A DNA stretch of 25,259 nt from a virus. The notes under the pieces were generated by a model. That model saw nothing but the letters and a program-made list of their open reading frames with translations. It was not told the DNA's origin and searched no databases. Location of the stretch: IMG/VR virus record IMGVR_UViG_3300034102_000007, positions 1 through 25,259 of that record, one strand, 5' to 3'. The position numbers were made by a program, and so were the translations under genes. Shown here in pieces: positions 14,139 through 22,150 of this stretch (position 1 is its first letter; each line of letters opens with the position of its first letter).

Positions 14139-16380
14139 TAGTAATTAATCTTGGGTATAATGATAATAACGTCATAGGTAGAGCTTGATCCTGTATTACA
14201 AATAAATATCCATCAGTTTCAAAGTTACCTCTAAATTCAATTTTCTTATCTCCGGTAAATAAAGGAACAGCAACATCCATAGGTGCAGCAGAAGATCTAA
14301 AAGGTATCTCTTCTAAGTTATTTAGATCTGGACCCACTTTAGCTCCAACTGTTTCATAAAATCTTAATGTAACATCAAATATTCTTTTAGTTTTTCCTTG
14401 TGAAGTTCCATCTTGTGATCCAACATCTAATCTCATTGTTTGTAATGTTGATGTATATGCTAATCCTACTTTTGCTGCGGTTGTAGTTCTGTCTAATGTT
14501 ATAGATCCTGATGAAACTGTTTTATCAGGGTGTGTTGCACCATTAGCAATAATTCTAACTGTCTGTCCATTTAGGTGATCTAATCCTGTAAGTGTAGATG
14601 TGGCAGATCCTGAATAAGCTAAAGCACTATCTACAAATTGAAATTGTGTAAGTGAACTATCAAATTGAAATGGTGTAAAATATTCTACATAACGTCTTGT
14701 TGTTCCATTAATTGTTCTTTTAACAATAACCCATATTTGATCTTCATCAGTTCTATTGTAAGAATTTCCAGAAATAGAAATAACACTTTCAACTATACCA
14801 TGAGTTGTAGATCCAAAAGATCCACCTAATTTATGTTGATGCCAAGCAACAACTTGTTCTGATCTTTGATATGTTAATCCAACTAATACTCCATCACCAC
14901 GAATACCCCAAATAATACTATGTGGTTCTTGTTGATATGTTAGCTCATCTAATCCAGATAAGGTAACGTCTTCAGCTAATATAGTCATATCCGGAGCGAC
15001 ATAACCATCTGTGTCAAAATTGTAAGCTAATTCTCTTAATTTTCTTTTAGCACGTTGAACAAATAAAGTTGCGTTACCAACTGATAGTGCATCTATGTTG
15101 GATGCTCCATAGTTAGATTGTTTTTTAATATTAATATTTGTAGGCGATACTGCAGTTCCAGTAGAATCTGAGTTTAATGTAAACTCACCACCTGAAGTTA
15201 ATATAATTAATGTTCTTGTTGCTTTTAAAGATTGTATGACGTTTACTTGATTTGATGCGATTGTATAAATCATTGCATCATCTGCAGCAACAGTTCCTCC
15301 TCTATTCTCATCCATGTTTTCATAATCTCCTGATCTTGAAAAGAATAATGTTTGAGGTTGATTAGTTGTTCCTGCAAATACTAATCGTTGTTCATAAAAA
15401 GTTACGCAAGAAGGATAACCTGTAGTGTCTGAAAATGCTCCTAATGCCCAGTCAGTAGATGCAGAACCAGAATTTACATCTTTTATAATAGTCCAAGTTA
15501 CAGCAGTAGAACTTGTAAATGCAGTAATCTCTCCATAGCCAGTTCTGTAAGAAACTAATCTTCCAACATCAGTTGAAGCAAAGGTTGCAGCAGATGCTGT
15601 TAAATCTCTAGCAGTTCCTACTGTATGATTGGATGAACTTAAAGTTACTGTGCTTATATTGTCATCTAAATAGGGACCATTTGTGAAATCTACTTCTGTA
15701 ATAGTCCAAGAGGTATGTCCAGTTCTTGATAATTTTTTAACTGAATAATCAGGATGACATAAATACATAACATCAGCTGATTGAGCATATTTAATATTAA
15801 ACAAATCTGCTGTGGCATAAGTTGTTGTTAATGTATAAACTCTATTTGCAATACCACCAGATGTGTAGGCAGTATAAGATGTAGTGTTTACGTTGTTACC
15901 ATCTACATCTTGTAAAGCAAATGTATCAGTGGCAACACTTGCAACTTTAAATCTTTTATTATTTACTTGCGTCATTCCAACAACACCGGTGATAACGACT
16001 GTATCTCCATTAGAATAACCATGAGCTGTTGCTGTAACTACACCTGGATTTGCTTGAGTTATACCTGTGATTGTTTTATTAGCTTCTAATACAGCTCCAT
16101 TATCTTTATAAAAACGAATATAATTATTTCCAAATTCTAAAGCATAAGATTGTTCAGTTGAAAATTCAAAAGGAATTAATCTTGTTTTAGCTGATGAAGT
16201 TTTTACTTCTGATATAAATGTTGTTCCTGGACGTCTTGTTACTGAACCATGAGGTTGAACTATAAAATTTTCTAAAGTTTTGCAGCCACTAAAATATTTT
16301 TGGAAGTCTGTTCTTCCTTCCATACGATCAGATAACTGACCCCCAGTAAAGTTAGTAAGAGCGGTTGATACTCTTGCCAT
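14128..16380 (-). CDS. Tail tubular protein B (T7 gp12-like nozzle protein)
   Basis: This 750-aa protein starts MARVSTALTNFTGGQLSDRM, the hallmark of gp12-like tail nozzle proteins (NFTGGxLSxRxxGRxD). It continues GCKTLENFIVQPHGSVTRRPGT, again diagnostic, and has a long beta-rich body (QRLVFAGTTNQPQTLFFSRSGDYENM, FTLNSDSTGTAVSPTNINIKKQSNYG, VQRAKRKLRELAYNF). It should form the hexameric nozzle below the tail ring and carry the fibre joints. A domain near residues 105-170 (ITGITQANPGVVTATAHGYS) is an inserted Ig-like/ubiquitin-activating-like repeat common in marine phages. It follows tail tubular protein A by two bases. The length is close to T7 gp12 (794 aa). Confidence 0.92.
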   Translation of the reverse strand: MARVSTALTNFTGGQLSDRMEGRTDFQKYFSGCKTLENFIVQPHGSVTRRPGTTFISEVKTSSAKTRLIPFEFSTEQSYALEFGNNYIRFYKDNGAVLEANKTITGITQANPGVVTATAHGYSNGDTVVITGVVGMTQVNNKRFKVASVATDTFALQDVDGNNVNTTSYTAYTSGGIANRVYTLTTTYATADLFNIKYAQSADVMYLCHPDYSVKKLSRTGHTSWTITEVDFTNGPYLDDNISTVTLSSSNHTVGTARDLTASAATFASTDVGRLVSYRTGYGEITAFTSSTAVTWTIIKDVNSGSASTDWALGAFSDTTGYPSCVTFYEQRLVFAGTTNQPQTLFFSRSGDYENMDENRGGTVAADDAMIYTIASNQVNVIQSLKATRTLIILTSGGEFTLNSDSTGTAVSPTNINIKKQSNYGASNIDALSVGNATLFVQRAKRKLRELAYNFDTDGYVAPDMTILAEDVTLSGLDELTYQQEPHSIIWGIRGDGVLVGLTYQRSEQVVAWHQHKLGGSFGSTTHGIVESVISISGNSYNRTDEDQIWVIVKRTINGTTRRYVEYFTPFQFDSSLTQFQFVDSALAYSGSATSTLTGLDHLNGQTVRIIANGATHPDKTVSSGSITLDRTTTAAKVGLAYTSTLQTMRLDVGSQDGTSQGKTKRIFDVTLRFYETVGAKVGPDLNNLEEIPFRSSAAPMDVAVPLFTGDKKIEFRGNFETDGYLFVIQDQALPMTLLSLYPRLITNDG

Positions 16381-16382
16381 AA

Positions 16383-16964
16383 TTAAAACCTACTGTTGAT
16401 AAATTCGTCTGATAATATTACATCAACTTGACCCATATTAGGATCTGTGTTTTGACCCTCTGTAGCATCAACGTGTTTAGCTTCACCAAGTTTATCTTTA
16501 TAAATTTCTTTCATTGATGTTACTAATGTAGCATTAGCAGTAACAGCAAAACAAATATCTGCAGCTAAAGCTGCTGAAATAGTTTCAGCAAGTAATGTGT
16601 CATATTCATTTGGATCGGTAACTAATTTTACATATTGAAGTTTTATTGGAGATACGTTTGCCATTATTTTTCTACCTTCAATTTTATAATCATAATCATA
16701 ATCAGATATTGTAATAACTCTTAAACAGTCTGAAGGAAGTGTAAATTGTTTAGCCCAGCCCCAAGCAGGAGTTGCTGTGTCTGCTGCAAGTTCTTGTCTT
16801 GCCATTAAACAATTCCAGGCATGAGATCTAAATACTGCATTACGAATGCTTTCATATCTTGCATTACATAATCTTGCATTTTTACTATCTTCTGTAAGAG
16901 ACAGTATTGTGGATGCTCCTAATTGATTTAGTGCATTATTACAAATTTCTACTACTGATGCCAT
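16383..16964 (-). CDS. Tail tubular protein A (T7 gp11-like)
   Basis: This 193-aa protein has the gp11 pattern: ICNNALNQLGASTILSLTED (6-25), NARYESIRNAVFRSHAWNC, then AWGWAKQFTLPSDCLRVI and a C-terminal helix with ETISAALAADICFAVTANAT. It should form the 12-fold ring joining the portal to the nozzle. The length matches T7 gp11 (196 aa). AAAGA-like bases before the ATG overlap the end of the upstream small gene. Together with tail tubular protein B it makes a tail module directly after the two small paralogs. Confidence 0.93.
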   Translation of the reverse strand: MASVVEICNNALNQLGASTILSLTEDSKNARLCNARYESIRNAVFRSHAWNCLMARQELAADTATPAWGWAKQFTLPSDCLRVITISDYDYDYKIEGRKIMANVSPIKLQYVKLVTDPNEYDTLLAETISAALAADICFAVTANATLVTSMKEIYKDKLGEAKHVDATEGQNTDPNMGQVDVILSDEFINSRF

Positions 16965-16965
16965 A

Positions 16966-17190
16966 TTAATCTTTCTTTACTACAATATTGTATTTTTGCC
17001 AAATCTCTTCTTGAGATAAACCTTGTTCATCTTCTTTTTGTTTATTTCTTGAATTAATCTTATTTTGTTTAATAATCTCAACTAATGCGTATCTATAAAC
17101 ATCGCTAGATCCATTCCATTCAAAGTGTAATAGATGTTTAGGTTTTGCATAGATGTCTAATAATCTTGGATCAAAATCACTTAGAGTCAT
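16966..17190 (-). CDS. Small protein, paralog of the preceding 69-aa gene
   Basis: This 74-aa protein contains HLLHFEWNGSSDVYRYALVE followed by a basic stretch and GLSQEEIWQKY. The upstream neighbour shows the same pattern (ILHLQNKDYIYRYVLVD...LTEAEIFAKV), so the two are likely a tandem duplication that diverged. It overlaps that gene by 14 bases and ends one base before tail tubular protein A. The function is unknown; position between capsid and tail genes suggests a connector or assembly role, which is inference. Confidence 0.7.
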   Translation of the reverse strand: MTLSDFDPRLLDIYAKPKHLLHFEWNGSSDVYRYALVEIIKQNKINSRNKQKEDEQGLSQEEIWQKYNIVVKKD

Positions 17191-17386
17191 TTTTAATAAT
17201 GTACTTTCTTCTTAGTTTTCTTGGTTTAACTTTAGCAAAGATCTCAGCTTCTGTTAGTTCTAAATCTTTATCAAAACCATGATGTGCAGTTGATGTATGT
17301 TTAAATCTATCAACTAGAACATAACGATAGATATAATCTTTATTTTGTAAATGTAAAATGGTTTTTATTTCGTTGACTTTTTTCAT
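17177..17386 (-). CDS. Small basic protein just after the capsid terminator
   Basis: This 69-aa protein begins MKKVNEIKTILHLQNKDYIYRYVLVDRF and ends in a strongly basic tail (KPRKLRRKYIIK). It shares the LH...YRY.LV...L(T/S)..EI(W/F) pattern with the following gene. The ATG lies five bases after the hairpin at 17392-17419 and has no purine-rich ribosome-binding site, so translation should be poor unless the hairpin is read through or processed. This may lower expression of tail genes relative to capsid genes. The function is unknown. Confidence 0.65.
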   Translation of the reverse strand: MKKVNEIKTILHLQNKDYIYRYVLVDRFKHTSTAHHGFDKDLELTEAEIFAKVKPRKLRRKYIIKNDSK

Positions 17387-17391
17387 GAAAG

Positions 17392-17419
17392 AATAGTGGG
17401 GATTTTATTCCCCACTATT
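17392..17419 (-). terminator. Strong stem-loop terminator after the capsid genes
   Basis: AATAGTGGGG (17392-17401) and CCCCACTATT (17410-17419) form a perfect 10-bp stem with an 8-base AT loop. On the minus strand the stem is followed by a short T-rich run (CTTTC). It stands 20 bases after the decoration-protein stop, the same place as T7 T-phi after gene 10, which lets capsid transcripts exceed tail transcripts. The T tract is weak, so partial read-through or RNase processing is likely. Confidence 0.8.
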
Positions 17420-17438
17420 AATTGGTTATTAACTATTT

Positions 17439-17939
17439 CTAGTTAACTGTGTACTCTATAGTAAAACTTAGATCACCAGCAGTATCACCAGCCGCAGGAA
17501 AACTAATTCCTACGAAGTAAACAGTTCCTGGATCAGACGAAAGTCCAGCATCTTGCCAAACTTTTTGTCCCATTTTATTTATATTTCTAGCTTCAAATGC
17601 AACTTCAGTTCCTGGAGCAGCAACTGGCGCTCTTAGATCTGTAATTGCAGAAGCATAAGCATCAGCATCTACCACAGCTAAAGCTGTAGTATATAAACCA
17701 ACATCAGCAGTAAGTACTGTGCTTGAATCTAAATCATCATTACATATTTTAATTGATGAAATAGAAGCATTAGTTGGTATCGGTGCTAACATAACTGTGT
17801 CTGAAGCACTTAAATCGCCAGCAGCTAAAGCTATTGTTCCTTGAGCAATCCTTTTCACACCATGTAATTCTTGTGCAGGATTTAATACTTGAGGAACAGC
17901 AACAAAGTTAGCTACTAGACTTGTATTTACGTTTGCCAT
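17439..17939 (-). CDS. Probable capsid decoration / head-stabilising protein
   Basis: This 166-aa protein is beta-rich and uncharged: MANVNTSLVANFVAVPQVLN, GVKRIAQGTIALAAGDLSASDTVMLAPIP, VLTADVGLYTT, and a C-terminal TVYFVGISFPAAGDTAGDLSFTIEYTVN. Position directly after the major capsid gene and before the terminator implies high expression like the capsid itself. Genes of this size and composition follow the capsid gene in many marine podoviruses and are usually detected as structural proteins. GGAGAA seven bases before the ATG is a strong ribosome-binding site. A fibre or tail role is less likely given the location. Confidence 0.65.
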   Translation of the reverse strand: MANVNTSLVANFVAVPQVLNPAQELHGVKRIAQGTIALAAGDLSASDTVMLAPIPTNASISSIKICNDDLDSSTVLTADVGLYTTALAVVDADAYASAITDLRAPVAAPGTEVAFEARNINKMGQKVWQDAGLSSDPGTVYFVGISFPAAGDTAGDLSFTIEYTVN

Positions 17940-17962
17940 ATTTTTATTCTCCTATTGTTAGA

Positions 17963-18847
17963 TTATTCGTCGCAAGCTATTTCTACAACTTTTTCTTCTT
18001 CCATTCTAGTTGCGCCAATGCTCATGCAGTAATAAACTTGAGTGCTGTATGATTTGTCAGCTCTCTCGTCAATTCTTGCCATAACATCTTTACCGATAGC
18101 TAATTTAATAGCATCCGCTGTAAAGGCATAACATAGTCTGTCGTCAGTGTTAGTTGCATCAAATGGTAATCTATTGCTAACAATAAATTTAAAACCTAAG
18201 AAAGAGTCTATTTGACCCTGAGCTAGAGCTTTAACTGTATTGAAATCACTAGATGTAACTTGAGTTGTTCCTAACAAATTAGCAATTTGTCTTGGACCAC
18301 ATACAAAGAATCTTTGTATAGATGGATCAACATCTGCTAAGTCTAGGATTTTTTTAGCATCCACGAGTTTAGTAATGCTCAAACCACCAGCCGCATCATT
18401 ACCTTGTGATGCACTGTAAGGTTTTTGTCCAGAAGGAAGTGATACAGAAGTACCTCCAGTTTCGCCAGTATAACTAGCTCCACCTAAAGCACTAATGATA
18501 ACATCATCCATCGCTCTTCCCATAGCAGCAGCCGCAGCTTTTGCATAAGCAGAAGTTGGATCAATTAGCATTCTAACTTTGTCTTGGTTGTCTATTAGAT
18601 CAGCCCACTCATAGTCTGCAAGACTAACTCGTCTACGACTGTGAGGAGTTTCTATTTGGGGTGTATCAGCGTGTCTAGAAGTTCTTAATTGAGCAGTAGT
18701 TTTTCCTACTTGATCAAAGAAAGCATTCTTCCCAACAATCGTTTCAACATCCGCAGCACTTCTCAACAATGAACCCATTTGCTGAGATAACATTTGTACG
18801 TTTGAACTATACTGCTGTACAAAAGCAGTTGTTATTTGATTTGACAT
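17963..18847 (-). CDS. Major capsid protein (HK97-fold, marine podovirus type)
   Basis: This 294-aa protein starts MSNQITTAFVQQYSSNVQML and shows the order typical of Phage_capsid_2-like proteins: an early helix (QQMGSLLRSAADVETI), the HADTPQIETPHSRRRVSLADYEWADLIDNQDKVRML segment (59-94), AYAKAAAAAMGRAMDDVII (100-118), the RFFVCGPRQIANLL domain and the C-terminal AIKLAIGKDVMARIDERADKSYSTQVYYCMSIGATRMEEEKVVEI. It should form the icosahedral head with the scaffold encoded upstream. GGAGAT six bases before the ATG supports the start. It follows the scaffold after a 145-bp spacer, unusually long here, which may hold a promoter. Confidence 0.92.
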   Translation of the reverse strand: MSNQITTAFVQQYSSNVQMLSQQMGSLLRSAADVETIVGKNAFFDQVGKTTAQLRTSRHADTPQIETPHSRRRVSLADYEWADLIDNQDKVRMLIDPTSAYAKAAAAAMGRAMDDVIISALGGASYTGETGGTSVSLPSGQKPYSASQGNDAAGGLSITKLVDAKKILDLADVDPSIQRFFVCGPRQIANLLGTTQVTSSDFNTVKALAQGQIDSFLGFKFIVSNRLPFDATNTDDRLCYAFTADAIKLAIGKDVMARIDERADKSYSTQVYYCMSIGATRMEEEKVVEIACDE

Positions 18848-18992
18848 ATTGTCATCTCCATTGGTTAAGTTTAATTAAAATAAACGAATGGATTTTCCAC
18901 AATGTGGATCTATTCTAGAATTTTACATCTTCGTAGATGTTTGTCTTTTCCAAATGCCAATAGGGTCTAAAAGATTATCCTAATGATTTGCT
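18848..18992 (-). promoter_or_regulatory. 145-bp leader of the capsid gene with two hairpins
   Basis: This is the longest gap within the structural genes. It holds TCCAC-aat-GTGGA (18896-18908) and ACATCT-tcgt-AGATGT (18925-18940), plus the 14-bp sequence 18855-18868 shared with the left end of the window. Placement before the most highly expressed gene suggests a late promoter or processed leader that stabilises the capsid message. I see no convincing -35/-10 pair and no T7-type promoter. Confidence 0.4.
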
Positions 18993-19844
18993 CTATACAT
19001 CAGTTAACTGCTGACGTAAAGCGAAAACTTCTTGTACAGCTTTATCATGGTTTGGATGTGTTTTATTCCAATATGCAGATCCTGGCGCTTGTAATTTAGC
19101 TATTTCATTCTCTATTTCATTAGGAGTTAAATAGTTTGGACCAGCTTGTCCCACAAAGCTATCTTCACCTACCATATCAGCTAATTGAGCAAATGCTTTA
19201 ACAACTTGAGGATGATCACCTAATTTAGTGCCATTTTCTAAGTTCATATTTAAAACATCTTCACCAACATATTGTCTAGCAAGTTGAGATGCTTTAGTTA
19301 TTTTTTGTTCAAAAGCTCTACCATATTCTTTACGAAGAACCTGTTCGCTTTCAACACGTGCTGTTTCAGCAGCTGCATCTAAACTTTTTAAGTTTTCTTG
19401 CATAATGTCATTATAAAATTTAACAACACCATCTGCTTGTTGTGGTAATAAACCAAGTTTATGAGCTTGTTGTGAAAAAACTTTTAGCGCATTTTCATCA
19501 ATGGTTGTATCTTCGCCAATATTATATTTATATTCTTCGGCTGATTTGGGTCTACCTAGTTTATCAAAAACTACATTCCAATCTTCCTCAGTTGCATGTT
19601 TATTAGGTAGTGGTATTTTTTCTACACCAACTAATTTTTGCGCATGAATATAACTTTTAGCTAAACTATTAATATCTTTAATAGGTGCTAAAGATTTATC
19701 TGCTCTGATATCTTCTGCTAAACCAGCTCTCCAATCTGCGGCAGCTTGTTCAACTACACTTGTAACATTATTATTTACCGGAGAAGTCTCTGGACTTCCA
19801 GATGGTTGAACTGCTTGTTCCACCACTCCCTGTTGATCACTCAT
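18993..19844 (-). CDS. Scaffolding protein
   Basis: Starting at MSDQQG, this is a 283-aa acidic, helical protein: a disordered N-terminus rich in Gln, Pro, Ser and Val (about 1-35), then AAADWRAGLAEDIRADKSLAPIKDINSLAKSYIHAQKLVG, the LPNKHATEEDWNVVFDKLGRPKSAEEYKY segment, and a helical C-terminus. These are features of podovirus scaffolds, which line the procapsid and leave before packaging. The upstream ATG at 19856 would add four residues, but GGAGG lies in those codons, five bases before the ATG at 19844, so the inner start is preferred. It sits between the Bbp19-like and capsid genes. Confidence 0.85.
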   Translation of the reverse strand: MSDQQGVVEQAVQPSGSPETSPVNNNVTSVVEQAAADWRAGLAEDIRADKSLAPIKDINSLAKSYIHAQKLVGVEKIPLPNKHATEEDWNVVFDKLGRPKSAEEYKYNIGEDTTIDENALKVFSQQAHKLGLLPQQADGVVKFYNDIMQENLKSLDAAAETARVESEQVLRKEYGRAFEQKITKASQLARQYVGEDVLNMNLENGTKLGDHPQVVKAFAQLADMVGEDSFVGQAGPNYLTPNEIENEIAKLQAPGSAYWNKTHPNHDKAVQEVFALRQQLTDV

Positions 19845-20058
19845 TATTTCCTCCATTTTTTTTGTTGATCATTGATTTAATAAATAGATAGACAGATCTT
19901 TGTCCCTCTAAATATGCGCTCTCATAACTATCTCCTTTAACAAAAGTAGTTACGTTAGCATTACATCTTCGCTTTAGATCTTCAAGAACTTTTTCTCCAT
20001 TCTCAGATCCAAAACAAATCTTATAATCTGTTACTAAATTTTTTATATCTTTATTCAC
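19837..20058 (-). CDS. Bbp19-like small head-tail protein
   Basis: This 73-aa protein has the pattern DYKICFGSENGEKVLEDLKRRCNANVTTFVKGD...EGQRSVYLFIKSMI, which fits the Bbp19-like family (small phage proteins encoded next to the portal; named from Bordetella phage BPP-1). The role is presumed structural. The GTG start at 20058 overlaps the portal stop by eight bases, so translation is coupled to the portal; no strong ribosome-binding site is present. The end overlaps the scaffold's start region. Confidence 0.75.
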   Translation of the reverse strand: MNKDIKNLVTDYKICFGSENGEKVLEDLKRRCNANVTTFVKGDSYESAYLEGQRSVYLFIKSMINKKNGGNNE

Positions 20059-21646
20059 TTATCGCTTTTAATGCAGGAGCTGCTTTACCGGCTGCTTCAG
20101 CAGTTTGTAAATCTTGTTGCATCTGCATTTGTTGTTTTTGCATTTGTTCTCTTTGCAAGCGAATTTGTTGTACTTCAGTATCTGATTTCATAACCTTAGC
20201 AGGTATTCCTAAAATATCCTGTATATATTTTACTAAACCATTTACGTCTATGTGATCAAACACAGGAGCTATGTTTTGTAAAGAACCAAATATTTCAACA
20301 CCTCGCATGATTGAGGATAACTCTGAAGTCTTCTGAGCTTTAGCTAATGGCGATACATATTCTATTTCAATATCTTGATCTCCTAAAAACTCAGGAGGTT
20401 TTGGAAGTTTTTTATTTCTTAATAGAATATTGAAAGCTCTTGTAATTAATGGTTGTAATAATTCTGATTGTAGTCTGCCAAGCACTGGACCCAACAATCT
20501 CATTTTTTCTTCTGTTCTTTGCAATACTTCTGTTGCAGTCATTTGTGGACCAGTTGATGTCATAAGTTGATCAACGAAAAAATTCTCTCTAATTGCTTTA
20601 CGTCTTTGCTCTTCCATATTTAAACCTAATGGATTGTTAGCTCCAATATTCATTGGTTCAATTTTATCTCTAGTTCCAGCTCTATAGTAATTTAATCCTC
20701 CAGGTATGGTTCTTATTGGTAAAAGAAAACCATCATCAGGTACAAGCAGCGGAGGATCTATTTGTTTTTGTGCAGCTCTAATAGTTGTTTTAGACATTGT
20801 ATTTAACATCTTAACATCTGCCAAAGCATTCATTGCAGGTGATCTTCCATAAATTTCATTAGATGCTTTTAAGTATCTAGGTACAACATAAGGGAACTCT
20901 TCATAACCACCTTCTTTTAAAACAGCTCCACTATCTGGATCTACGTAAACTGAATAATAAGGTTTACCTTTATTTCCTTTTGCAATTTTAAATTCTTCAT
21001 TTGGCATTACTAAATGTAATATTGGAACTTCTTCGTATGGATATGATTTAGCTTTATCTTTTAAATTTTTAGGTAAGTTTTGTTCGCCAAATTTTAATGA
21101 TACTGTTCTGGCTGGTAGATAAAATTTTCTAAGCAAACTATCTACCATACCTCTTTCATCTTCGGTGATAAAAATTTCTGCAATATAAATAGTTCTAAAT
21201 CTTAGATCGTCATTAACATCTTCTTCAATCAACATTGCTGCTGTACCAAAAGAAATTAAATCGTGGTATAATTCAAATATTTCTTGTTGAAAATTTGATG
21301 CTGAAAAAACTTTGTACATAACATCTGTACAAGACTCTAACCATTCTTTTGCTTCATCATCTTTATCAAGATCTGTATTACGATATCTTAAATAAAAAAA
21401 TGGTGATGCAATATTAGTTAGCATTCCATGTAATGATGCTGACAATAATTCTAAAGAATGAATTGCTGTACCATCAAAAATTAGTTCGTGTCTTTTGTCT
21501 CCCTTAGATCTTTTTTTTGTAATGTCTGCTTTTCTTGGCATCATGTAATCAGCAACTTCTTGCCAATGTTCTTCCCAAGTTTGACGTTGAGTATTCAAAC
21601 TTTGGTATCTATCTAATACCAATTTTGCTTTTGGATTCATTGCCAT
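20051..21646 (-). CDS. Portal (head-to-tail connector) protein
   Basis: This 531-aa protein matches the T7 gp8-type connector family: LVLDRYQSLNTQRQTWEEHW followed by DYMMPRK (7-39), LIFDGTAIHSLELLSASLHGMLTNIASPFFYLRYR (55-89), EIFELYHDLISFGTAAMLIEED, and the C-terminal NFFVDQLMTSTGPQMTATEVLQRTEEKMRLLGPVLGRLQSELLQPLI wing/crown region. The last 40 residues are Gln/Met-rich (QREQMQKQQMQMQQDLQTAE) and coiled-coil-like, as in the crown that faces the capsid interior. It should form the 12-mer through which terminase pumps DNA. The ATG is preceded by the GGC-GCA-TAA end of the last mini-gene rather than a classical site. The length is like T7 gp8 (536 aa). Confidence 0.93.
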   Translation of the reverse strand: MAMNPKAKLVLDRYQSLNTQRQTWEEHWQEVADYMMPRKADITKKRSKGDKRHELIFDGTAIHSLELLSASLHGMLTNIASPFFYLRYRNTDLDKDDEAKEWLESCTDVMYKVFSASNFQQEIFELYHDLISFGTAAMLIEEDVNDDLRFRTIYIAEIFITEDERGMVDSLLRKFYLPARTVSLKFGEQNLPKNLKDKAKSYPYEEVPILHLVMPNEEFKIAKGNKGKPYYSVYVDPDSGAVLKEGGYEEFPYVVPRYLKASNEIYGRSPAMNALADVKMLNTMSKTTIRAAQKQIDPPLLVPDDGFLLPIRTIPGGLNYYRAGTRDKIEPMNIGANNPLGLNMEEQRRKAIRENFFVDQLMTSTGPQMTATEVLQRTEEKMRLLGPVLGRLQSELLQPLITRAFNILLRNKKLPKPPEFLGDQDIEIEYVSPLAKAQKTSELSSIMRGVEIFGSLQNIAPVFDHIDVNGLVKYIQDILGIPAKVMKSDTEVQQIRLQREQMQKQQMQMQQDLQTAEAAGKAAPALKAISE

Positions 21647-21647
21647 A

Positions 21648-21902
21648 TTATGCGCCTAATAAAGTTTTAGTTGAAAGAGTAGTCTGATCGCTTACACCAG
21701 ATGGAGATGTAAGTATAGTCATAGATCTACCTTTTCTTTTTGCTTTTAATAATCTTGATGTTTCTCCTTGCTCAACTTCTGCCTGAGTAGGTGATGATAA
21801 AGGTTGTGGTTTCGGAGCTTCTACTTGTGGAGCTGCTGCTGCAGGTTTTGCTCCTCCTCCAAAAAGTGGTGCTATTATTTTTACTGGATTTGCTCCTCCC
21901 AT
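21648..21902 (-). CDS. Tandem mini-protein 3 with KRKGRS-LLG motif
   Basis: This 84-aa protein has an N-terminus MGGANPVKIIAPLFGGG, a Pro/Ala linker, then SRLLKAKRKGRSMTILTSPS and KTLLGA at the end. The same KRKGRSxTxL...G...KTLLGx ending occurs in the two genes before it, so the three are tandem paralogs. Proteins with this ending lie near terminase and portal genes in many phages, but their function is not established; a head or connector accessory role is inferred. Its last codons, TTA-GGC-GCA-TAA, precede the portal ATG by one base. Confidence 0.75.
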   Translation of the reverse strand: MGGANPVKIIAPLFGGGAKPAAAAPQVEAPKPQPLSSPTQAEVEQGETSRLLKAKRKGRSMTILTSPSGVSDQTTLSTKTLLGA

Positions 21903-21903
21903 A

Positions 21904-22149
21904 TTAACTTCCTAATAATGTTTTTTTAGATACTGATGCTTCGTCAGCAACTCCAGAAGATGAACTAAGAACAGTTGCTGATCTTCCTTTTCTTTTTACT
22001 CTTAACAATCTTTTTGTTTCGCTTTCTTCTTTTGCTTCCGCTTGTTTTGTTTCTTCTTGTTTTGGTTCTTCTTGTTTAACTTCTTTTATAATACCTTTGT
22101 CTTTTGCCATTCCTATAACTTTAGTAAATGCTCCTTTTGCTCCACCCAT
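21904..22149 (-). CDS. Tandem mini-protein 2 with KRKGRS-LLG motif
   Basis: This 81-aa protein begins MGGAKGAFTKVIGMAKDKGI, has a Glu/Lys/Gln-rich helix or linker (KQEEPKQEETKQAEAKEESE) and ends with RVKRKGRSATVLSSSSG and KKTLLGS. The linker is charged, unlike the Pro-rich linker of the first copy, so only the C-terminal motif is under clear constraint. GGAGAA in the last codons of the preceding gene serves as its ribosome-binding site. The function is unknown. Confidence 0.75.
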   Translation of the reverse strand: MGGAKGAFTKVIGMAKDKGIIKEVKQEEPKQEETKQAEAKEESETKRLLRVKRKGRSATVLSSSSGVADEASVSKKTLLGS

Positions 22150-22150
22150 A

